From the NCBI GenBank assembly GCA_964396055.1, contig CAYNDV010000225.1, positions 1 through 5,256 on the forward strand: a stretch of 5,256 bases of DNA, given 5' to 3'. The notes under the pieces were generated by a model. The model searched no databases. It saw nothing but the letters and a program-made list of their open reading frames with translations, and was not told the DNA's origin. Source of the stretch: CAYJPV01 sp964396055. GTDB taxonomy: Bacteria; Acidobacteriota; Vicinamibacteria; Vicinamibacterales; JAKQTR01. Positions 1 through 5,256 of this stretch are shown here, piece by piece. Each line of letters begins with the position of its first letter. The stretch's first letter is position 1. Both the position numbers and the translations under genes were made by a program.

Positions 1-2
1 GA

Positions 3-2117
3 CGGGTGGAGGACGTCACGGGGCCGGCGTTCGTCATCAGTGCCGAGACGAACCCGCGGACGCAGGTCAACCTGGAGCAGGTCGTCTGCCGCAACGTGCC
101 CACCTTCCTGAGGCTGCGCGACAGCGGCCGGACGTTTGCCGGCGTCGGCGCCATCTACGAGGTGCGCACGTTCTCGCACGGGCTGCACTACGCGCACATC
201 GCCGCAGCGGGAGTGACCGAGTCGCGCCTCGATGCCCGACCACTCGCCGCCATGCCCGCGCCGCCCCCCACCGATCTGCCTCCGCTCCCGCCGGCGTCCA
301 CGTGGGTAGACGTGCGTGCGCTCGGTGCGCGGGGCGATGGCGTCACCGACGACACGGACGCCCTGCGCCGCGCGATCGCCGGGCACCGCGCGCTCTACTT
401 CCCGTCGGGCACGTACGTCATCAGCGACACGCTCGCGCTGAAACCCGACACGGTGTTGATCGGCCTGCACCCGCTGGCCACGCAACTGATCCTGCTGGAT
501 CGCACGGCGGCGTTCCAGGGTGTCGGGCCGCCGAAGCCGATGGTCGAAGCCCCCCGTGGCGGGACGAACATCGTCATCGGCATCGGTCTCTACACGAACG
601 GCATCAATTCACGCGCCGTGGCGGCGAAGTGGATGGCCGGCTCGCGCTCCATGATGAACGATGTCCGCCTGCTTGGCGGCCACGGCACTGCCAACCTCGA
701 CGGCACGCGCACGAACCCGTACAACAACAACCGCACGGCGGATCCCGACGCAGCCCGCCGCTGGGACAGCCAGTACCCCAGTCTCTGGGTCACCGACGGC
801 GGTGGCGGCACGTTCCTGGGCCTCTGGACCCCGAGCAGCTTCGCGCAGGCGGGCCTGCTCGTCTCGAACACCGACACGGAAGGCCGCGTGTACGGCATGT
901 CGAGCGAGCACCACGTCCGTTACGAAGTGCAGTTGCACGACGTGGCGAACTGGAAGCTGTACGCGCTGCAGACGGAGGCCGAGCGCGGCGAGAGCGGGTT
1001 CGCGCTGCAGCTGGAGATCGTGCGATCGCGCGACATCACGATCGCCAACTTCTTCGTGTACCGCGTGATCAGCTCGTCCCAGCCGTTCCCGTGGGCCGTC
1101 ACCGTCGAGGGCTCCCGGAACATCCGGTTCCGCAACGTCCACTGCTACAGCAACAGCAAGGTCTCCTACGATGCCGTCGTCCGCGACGTCACCCACGGCG
1201 CCGAACTGCGGCAGCGCGAGTTCGCCTGGCTGACGCTGACGGGCGACCCGCCGGCCACCCGTGCGCCGGCGCCCTCGTCCGTCCTCGAGGACGGCGCCAC
1301 GGTGGACCGCCTCGCGGGGGGCTTCTTCAACATCTCGGGCGGCGCCACCGGCCCCGACGGCGACTTCTACTTCGTGGACGCCCGGTTCCAGCGCATCCAC
1401 CGGTGGTCCGTCTCCGACCGTCGCGTGTCCACCGTGCACGACGCGCCCCTCGAACCGGTGAACCTCGCCTTCGACCGGGGCGGCCTCGTGCTGGTGGTGT
1501 CGTACGCCGGCAACGGGACCGTGTACGCCTTTCGGCCCGGAGCCCCTTTCGGCGAACTCCAGGTGATCGCGCCGGTGGCGGCCGCCCCGCGGCCTGGCCT
1601 GACCACCGTGCGGCCCGTGGGTGACTGGCGCATCTCTCGCGATCGCGCCACGGGTCTGCCCGTGACGCGCGACTACCACTACCTTTCGCCGGACGGGACC
1701 ACCTACATCTCCGCCGGCCGGGACTTCGCCACGGGCGCGACATCCTGGGGTGTGAAGAGCGCGGATCTGATCCGGGCGTTCGGCCTCCAGGCCGTGCGGC
1801 CGGGCGAACCGTTCTACGTCACCAGCGAAGCCGACATCGCGACGTGGCGGGCCACGATGGGACCGGACGGCAACGTCACGGCGTTCGAACCGTTCGTCGA
1901 GATGGGCGGCGAAAGCGTGGCGGTCGACGCGGACGGCCGCGTGTACCTTGCGGCCGGGCAGATCTTCGTCTACGAGCCGGACGGCCGGCTGTTGGAGACG
2001 ATCGAGACGCCCGAACGGCCGATTCAGCTCGTGTTCGGCGGGCCGGATCGGCGCACGTTGTTCATCACGGCGCGCGGGTCGCTCTACGGCGTCCGCACGC
2101 GCGTGCCGGGCCGATGA
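3..2117 (+). CDS. Pectate_lyase_3/GH55-like beta-helix protein with C-terminal SMP-30/NHL-like propeller (5' partial)
   Basis: The reading frame is open from the first bases of the window, so the true start lies upstream; the GTG at 6 is probably internal. Residues are numbered from that codon (703 to the stop). Residues 1-85 look like the last coils of a beta-helix domain. A Pro-rich linker (about 84-98) follows. A second beta-helix begins at 100 with the classic Pectate_lyase_3 opening WVDVRALGARGDGVTDDT and YFPSGTYVI (131-139), and runs to about 400. EHH (301-303) and LQTE (321-324) resemble a conserved stretch I recall from GH55 exo-beta-1,3-glucanases. Residues about 434-697 form a propeller with repeated GPDG, DG.YFVD, SPDG.TYIS and DADGRVYLA strands, closing with VFGGPDRRTLFITA, typical of SMP-30/gluconolactonase proteins. 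The architecture suggests an exported carbohydrate-active enzyme; the exact substrate is inferred, not shown. It converges on the GH3 gene. Pectin lyase or GH28-like activity is the main alternative. Confidence 0.85.
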   Translation, partial: RVEDVTGPAFVISAETNPRTQVNLEQVVCRNVPTFLRLRDSGRTFAGVGAIYEVRTFSHGLHYAHIAAAGVTESRLDARPLAAMPAPPPTDLPPLPPASTWVDVRALGARGDGVTDDTDALRRAIAGHRALYFPSGTYVISDTLALKPDTVLIGLHPLATQLILLDRTAAFQGVGPPKPMVEAPRGGTNIVIGIGLYTNGINSRAVAAKWMAGSRSMMNDVRLLGGHGTANLDGTRTNPYNNNRTADPDAARRWDSQYPSLWVTDGGGGTFLGLWTPSSFAQAGLLVSNTDTEGRVYGMSSEHHVRYEVQLHDVANWKLYALQTEAERGESGFALQLEIVRSRDITIANFFVYRVISSSQPFPWAVTVEGSRNIRFRNVHCYSNSKVSYDAVVRDVTHGAELRQREFAWLTLTGDPPATRAPAPSSVLEDGATVDRLAGGFFNISGGATGPDGDFYFVDARFQRIHRWSVSDRRVSTVHDAPLEPVNLAFDRGGLVLVVSYAGNGTVYAFRPGAPFGELQVIAPVAAAPRPGLTTVRPVGDWRISRDRATGLPVTRDYHYLSPDGTTYISAGRDFATGATSWGVKSADLIRAFGLQAVRPGEPFYVTSEADIATWRATMGPDGNVTAFEPFVEMGGESVAVDADGRVYLAAGQIFVYEPDGRLLETIETPERPIQLVFGGPDRRTLFITARGSLYGVRTRVPGR

Positions 2118-2124
2118 CATCCGT

Positions 2125-2188
2125 CGTGGCGTCCGGCTTTCGTGGCGTCCGGCCTTCGTGGCGTCCGGCTTTCGTGGCGTCCGGCTTC
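2125..2188. repeat. Four tandem 16-bp direct repeats in the convergent intergenic gap
   Basis: Units of CGTGGCGTCCGGCTTT lie head to tail at 2125-2140, 2141-2156, 2157-2172 and 2173-2188. Unit 2 has one change (CTTT to CCTT) and unit 4 ends in C rather than T. They begin 8 bp after the stop codon of the beta-helix gene. The sequence is not coding on present evidence: the frames through it give only low-complexity peptides of the VASGFR/SWRPAF type. The last unit supplies the left arm of the palindrome at 2179-2196. Confidence 0.95.
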
Positions 2189-2196
2189 AGCCGGAC
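2179..2196. repeat. Perfect palindrome (REP-like), possible bidirectional terminator
   Basis: GTCCGGCTTCAGCCGGAC can fold as a 7-bp all-perfect GC-rich stem (2179-2185 with 2190-2196) and a TTCA loop. It sits between two convergent genes, 62 bp after one stop and 29 bp from the other, where a shared terminator or a REP-type element would be expected. No T-run follows on either strand, so it is not a canonical intrinsic terminator. I recall the same core appearing many times in acidobacterial genomes, seen as SGFSRT or VRLKPD peptides in over-called ORFs; that is memory, not a search. Confidence 0.7.
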
Positions 2197-2224
2197 GTAC
2201 ACGGCGGCGGCGGCGTGGCGGCGG

Positions 2225-4441
2225 TCAGCGTGACGGCGTCAGCTGGACCGTCGCCTTCAACGTGAGCGCGGCGTCGGCCGACGATGGGCCCGCGAGCAGC
2301 TCGAGTGAGGCGCGTTCGAGCGCCCAGGCGTGCCGGGCGGCGTCCCAGTACGCCAGGTCCCGCCCGCGGATCGGAATCGTGACGCGCTGCGTCTGCCCGG
2401 CCGGCACCGTCACGCGCAGGAACCCGACGAGCTTCTTCGCCGGGCGCTCGACGGGCGATCCGGTGACGCGGGCGTAGAGCTGCACCACTTCGTCGCCGTC
2501 GCGTGCACCGGTATTGGCGACGTCGAGGCTCACGGCCGCTTCGTCACCCAGGCCGATGGCCGGCCGCGAGACGGCAAGGTTGGCCAGCCTGAACGTGGTG
2601 TAGCTCAGGCCGTGGCCGAACGGGTACTGCGGGTCGCCACGGAAGTACATGTACGTGTGCCCATGCCGGATGTCGTAGTCCATCATCGGCGGCAGCTGTT
2701 CGAGCGAGCGCGGCCAGGTCTGCGTGAGCCTGCCACCCGGGTTGTGCGCCCCGAACAGCACGTCGGCGAGCCCCGTGCCCAGTTCCTGGCTGGCGTGGGT
2801 CAGCTGGACGATGGCGGGCGCGTGCTCGGCCGCCCAGGGCATGGCGTACGGAAAGTTCGCGATCAGCACGACCACCGTGTTCGGGTTCGCCTCGTAGACC
2901 CGCTTGATGAAGGCTTCCTGGTCCGGCTGCAGCACGATGGCCTTCCGATCGACGGCCTCCTTGCCCTCGCTCGGCGACGTCACCACGTCCCAACCGCCGT
3001 TGCCTTCAGGATGGTTGCCCACGCACACGATGGCCATGTCACGCGAGCGTGCGAGCGCCACCGCGGCGTCGCTCATGTCGCCGGCCCACGTCACGCCGAC
3101 GCTGCGCTGGCCCGCCGGCGGCGCGGCCGCCACCTGCTCGATGCCGCGCCGCGGCGAGATGGCGTACGGCGGCGTGCCGGAGTACCAGTCGAACAGCACG
3201 GTATTGGCCAGCGGCCCCACCACGGCCACCGACCGCACCTTCTGGCGGTCGATGGGCAGCAGCCCGCCGCTGTTCTTGAGGAGCACGATCGACTTGCGCG
3301 TCACCTCGCGCACGAGCGCCCGTGTCCCGGCCTGCGCCCACGGCTCGGGATCGCCGGGCGCCCCGATCCCGGAGTACGGCACCTGCGCGGGGGGGTCGAG
3401 CAGCCCGAGGCGCAACGACACGCGGAACAGCCCACGCAGCGCCTCGTCGAGATCCGCCTCGGTCAGCAGGCCCCGTTGCACGGCCTCGAGCACGGCGTCG
3501 CGGTGCCGGTCGAGGAAATGATTGATGCCGGCCTTCACGCAGGCCGCCGACGCGGACGCCAGGTCCGGGAACGCCTTGTGGGCCGTCTGCAGCAGGGCCA
3601 GGCCGCCGCCATCGGTGCACAGGATGCCGTTGAGCTTCCATTCCCCCATGACGATCTGCCGCAGCATCGGGTGCACGTGGGCTGGCGTGCCGTTGACCGC
3701 GTTGTAGGCGGCCATCATCGCCTGCGATCCGCCGTCGCGGACCGCGCGCTCGAAGGGCCAGGCATAGTACTCACGCCACAACCGGTCGTCGAAGTTCGAC
3801 GACGAGCTGTTGCGGCCGTCTTCGTTGCTGTTGGCGAGGAAGTGCTTGAGCAGCGCCGCGGTCTTCCAGTAGCGGGGATGGTCGCCCTGCAGACCACGGG
3901 TGAACGCGGTGGCCAGCGCCCCGACGAGGAACGGGTCTTCGCCGAACACCTCTTCGGTGCGGCCCCAGCGCGGATCACGGGCCAGGTCGGCGTTGGGCGC
4001 GCGGACGATGAGGCCCGAACGGCGGTAGGCCGGGCTCTGGAAGAGATACCGCGCCTCCTGCGCCTCCTGGGCCGCGACGCGGCGGATCAGGTCCGGATCC
4101 CACGTGGCGCCGAGCCCGTAGGCCTGGGGGAACTGCGTCGTGGGCGTCGGATTGCGCTGGCCCCAGTTGCTGGGCCCGCCCTGCGCCACGCCGTGATAGC
4201 CCTCGATGTGCGGCGAGCCGACGACGTTGAGGCGCGGCACCGAGGCGCGGTTGGCCATCGCGTCGACCTTCTCGTCGAGGGTCATCCGCGAGATGAGATC
4301 CGTGATCCGCGCCTCATCGTCGAGGGCCGGGTTGCGGAACGGCGCGTCGGCGGCACCGGGCGCCTGAGCGTTGAAGGATGATGACCACAGCAGGCCGGAC
4401 ACGAGCAGGAGAGCGGTGATGAGGCAGGTACGCATGCGCAT
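2225..4441 (-). CDS. Secreted glycoside hydrolase family 3 exo-glycosidase (beta-glucosidase/beta-xylosidase type)
   Basis: This complete 738-residue protein should remove terminal beta-linked sugars from oligosaccharides by a retaining mechanism, outside the cytoplasm. Residues 1 to about 27 are a signal peptide (MRMR, hydrophobic core LITALLLVSGLLW, exit near NAQA). The N-terminal barrel carries NADLARDPRWGR (150-161), GEDP (167-170), the substrate-binding KH at 199-200 and the nucleophile Asp277 in GILCTDGGG. The C-terminal sandwich starts near 383 (KSIVLLKN); Glu492 or Glu495 before DR (498-499) is the acid/base candidate. YPFGHGLSYTTF (606-617) leads into the fibronectin-III-like domain (about 630-735). 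Length and order are normal for the three-domain GH3 group. Start: an in-frame TAG at 4456-4454 excludes an earlier start, so it is 4441 or the second Met at 4435. I see no clear Shine-Dalgarno. Substrate (gluco or xylo) cannot be decided from sequence. Confidence 0.97.
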   Translation of the reverse strand: MRMRTCLITALLLVSGLLWSSSFNAQAPGAADAPFRNPALDDEARITDLISRMTLDEKVDAMANRASVPRLNVVGSPHIEGYHGVAQGGPSNWGQRNPTPTTQFPQAYGLGATWDPDLIRRVAAQEAQEARYLFQSPAYRRSGLIVRAPNADLARDPRWGRTEEVFGEDPFLVGALATAFTRGLQGDHPRYWKTAALLKHFLANSNEDGRNSSSSNFDDRLWREYYAWPFERAVRDGGSQAMMAAYNAVNGTPAHVHPMLRQIVMGEWKLNGILCTDGGGLALLQTAHKAFPDLASASAACVKAGINHFLDRHRDAVLEAVQRGLLTEADLDEALRGLFRVSLRLGLLDPPAQVPYSGIGAPGDPEPWAQAGTRALVREVTRKSIVLLKNSGGLLPIDRQKVRSVAVVGPLANTVLFDWYSGTPPYAISPRRGIEQVAAAPPAGQRSVGVTWAGDMSDAAVALARSRDMAIVCVGNHPEGNGGWDVVTSPSEGKEAVDRKAIVLQPDQEAFIKRVYEANPNTVVVLIANFPYAMPWAAEHAPAIVQLTHASQELGTGLADVLFGAHNPGGRLTQTWPRSLEQLPPMMDYDIRHGHTYMYFRGDPQYPFGHGLSYTTFRLANLAVSRPAIGLGDEAAVSLDVANTGARDGDEVVQLYARVTGSPVERPAKKLVGFLRVTVPAGQTQRVTIPIRGRDLAYWDAARHAWALERASLELLAGPSSADAALTLKATVQLTPSR
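4407..4412 (+). promoter_or_regulatory. Shine-Dalgarno that favours the 4419 start of the DUF1593 gene
   Basis: AGGAGA lies 6 bp before the ATG at 4419, inside the opposite-strand signal-peptide region of the GH3 gene. The later in-frame ATGs (4434, 4440, 4443) have only a weaker GAGG (4421-4424) upstream. The Arg-rich start MRQVRMRMM made from 4419 also gives a proper signal-peptide n-region, which a start at 4443 would lack. Confidence 0.55.
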
Positions 4442-5256
4442 GATGACGGGATTCTACGTCAGCCTGGGCGCGGGTGCGGCGGCAATCGCCGCGTCCGCGT
4501 GGTGGACGATTGCGCCGGCCGTGCAGGCGGCTGCACCCGTCCCCTTCCTGCCGGCGACGGAGCAGGCCACGGGCGCCGGCGCGTCCGTGCCGTCGGGGCT
4601 CGCCCGGCCCGACGCCTACACGCCCCGCCCGCGTGTCGTCGTGATGACCGACATCGCGAACGAACCCGACGACCAGATGTCGCTCGTCAGGTTTCTCGTC
4701 TACGCCAACCAGTTCGAGGTGGAGGGACTGGTGGCCACCACCTCGACGTGGCTGAAGCGCGGCCCGCGGAAGGACGTCATCCTGACGGTGCTCGGCGGCT
4801 ATGAACAGGTGTTGCCGAACCTGTCGAAGCATGCGCCAGGCTTCCCCCCGGCCGCTGCGCTGCAAGCCCTCGTCGTCGAGGGCCAGCCGGAGTACGGCCT
4901 GGCGGCCGTCGGGCCGGACAAGGCTACGCCGGGATCCGATCTCATCCTCCGGGCGGCCGACCGCGACGATCCCCGGCCGTTGTGGGTGCTGGCGTGGGGC
5001 GGCACGAACACGCTGGCTCAGGCGCTCGTGCAGGCGCGGGCGACCAGGCCCCCCGAGTCGCTCGCCCGCCTCGTCGATCGGTTGCGGGTCTATGCGATCG
5101 GCGACCAGGACGACTCGGGCTCGTGGCTGCGCCGCGAGTTCCCGGCGCTGCGCTACATCGTGTCGCCTTCAACGCAGAACGGCGACGAGTACTACCTGGC
5201 CACCTGGACCGGCATCAGCGGCGACCGGTTCTATCGCAACGCGCCCGGCGCGGATT
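4419..5256 (+). CDS. DUF1593/Sde182-type protein with nucleoside-hydrolase-like domain (3' partial)
   Basis: The frame stays open from 4419 to the window end, giving 279 complete codons and no stop; the C-terminal part lies beyond. Residues 1 to about 37 are a signal peptide: MRQVRMRMM, a hydrophobic core FYVSLGAGAAAIAASAWW, and a cleavage site near AVQA. A low-complexity stretch to about 70 precedes the domain. RVVVMTDIANEPDDQMSLVR (72-91) is the hallmark of the Sde182 nucleoside-hydrolase-like domain (formerly DUF1593), with Asp78 and Asp84-Asp85 where nucleoside hydrolases bind calcium. LAWGGTNTLAQAL (191-203), YAIGDQDDSG (225-234) and TWTGISGD (262-269) are further family signatures. Members are linked by annotation to cellulose binding and polysaccharide degradation, but their reaction is poorly known. 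It is divergent from the GH3 gene and overlaps its 5' end by 23 bp with this start. Other starts are 4434, 4440 and 4443. The family call is firm and the start less so. Confidence 0.9.
   Translation, partial: MRQVRMRMMTGFYVSLGAGAAAIAASAWWTIAPAVQAAAPVPFLPATEQATGAGASVPSGLARPDAYTPRPRVVVMTDIANEPDDQMSLVRFLVYANQFEVEGLVATTSTWLKRGPRKDVILTVLGGYEQVLPNLSKHAPGFPPAAALQALVVEGQPEYGLAAVGPDKATPGSDLILRAADRDDPRPLWVLAWGGTNTLAQALVQARATRPPESLARLVDRLRVYAIGDQDDSGSWLRREFPALRYIVSPSTQNGDEYYLATWTGISGDRFYRNAPGAD
4431..4438. other. Palindrome carrying start codons for both divergent genes
   Basis: CGCATGCG reads the same on both strands. It holds a plus-strand ATG (4434-4436, in frame with DUF1593) and a minus-strand ATG (4435-4433, the second Met of GH3). 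The neighbouring GCATGATG adds a minus-strand ATG at 4441-4439 and plus-strand ATGs at 4440 and 4443. It may be coincidence or a translation-coupling or operator site. Confidence 0.5.

Noticed and set aside
302..1624. A 440-codon plus-strand frame overlapping the beta-helix gene in another phase
   Set aside because: It is Arg/His/Pro-rich with no motif and lies wholly inside a frame with strong domain evidence.
609..2120. A 503-codon minus-strand frame opposite the beta-helix/propeller gene
   Set aside because: The composition (Arg, His, Gly, Val runs) is that of a high-GC shadow frame, and the plus strand has clear domain signatures throughout.
2125..2188. CRISPR-like array
   Set aside because: The 16-bp units are directly abutting with no spacers, and no cas gene is present.
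2202..2213. Short CGG triplet run (four copies)
   Set aside because: Too short to be meaningful in sequence of this GC content.
2223..2249. Imperfect nested inverted repeat around TGACGGCGTCA at the GH3 stop codon
   Set aside because: The stem is short and interrupted, overlaps coding sequence and has no T-run, so I do not call it a terminator.
2142..2477. Small plus-strand frames starting in the tandem repeat and running into the GH3 3' end
   Set aside because: They translate the 16-bp repeat and then the antisense of GH3. They have no ribosome-binding site or conserved content that I recognise.
2330..4381. A 683-codon open frame on the plus strand, opposite the GH3 gene
   Set aside because: Its translation is Arg/His/Val-rich with no recognisable domain, while the opposite strand encodes a full GH3 enzyme with all motifs. 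Long antisense frames are expected at this GC content.

Overview
The window is about 70% GC by eye and densely coding, with no RNA genes, transposase, phage genes or CRISPR. It holds three protein-coding genes for secreted or cell-surface carbohydrate-active enzymes. These are a beta-helix protein fused to an SMP-30-like beta-propeller (plus strand, 5' end outside the window), a complete family 3 glycoside hydrolase (minus strand), and the first 279 codons of a DUF1593/Sde182-type nucleoside-hydrolase-like protein (plus strand, running off the 3' end). The gene content, base composition and an intergenic palindrome of the type GTCCGGCTTCAGCCGGAC suggest a soil Acidobacteriota, probably of the Vicinamibacteria group. 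This assignment is an inference from remembered sequence style and has not been searched.

Layout. Positions 3-2117: C-terminal ~700 residues of the beta-helix/propeller protein. Positions 2118-2224: a 107-bp gap between convergent genes, filled largely by four tandem 16-bp units ending in a perfect palindrome. Positions 2225-4441: the GH3 enzyme on the minus strand. Positions 4419-5256: the DUF1593 protein on the plus strand. The 5' ends of the last two genes overlap head to head if its best-supported start is right, so there is no dedicated intergenic promoter region between them.

How the genes may work together. The GH3 enzyme and the DUF1593 protein each start with a signal peptide, and the first protein has an extracellular-type architecture. 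The beta-helix part looks most like two-domain (GH55-like) beta-helix enzymes, a family of exo-beta-1,3-glucanases. Paired with a GH3 exo-glycosidase this would make a plausible beta-glucan (or other plant or fungal cell-wall glycan) degradation locus. No transporter, TonB-dependent receptor or regulator lies in the window to support a defined substrate. No obviously new system is visible. The points most worth a second look are the palindromic repeat cluster, the beta-helix/propeller fusion with an apparently degenerate metal site, and the overlapping divergent starts.
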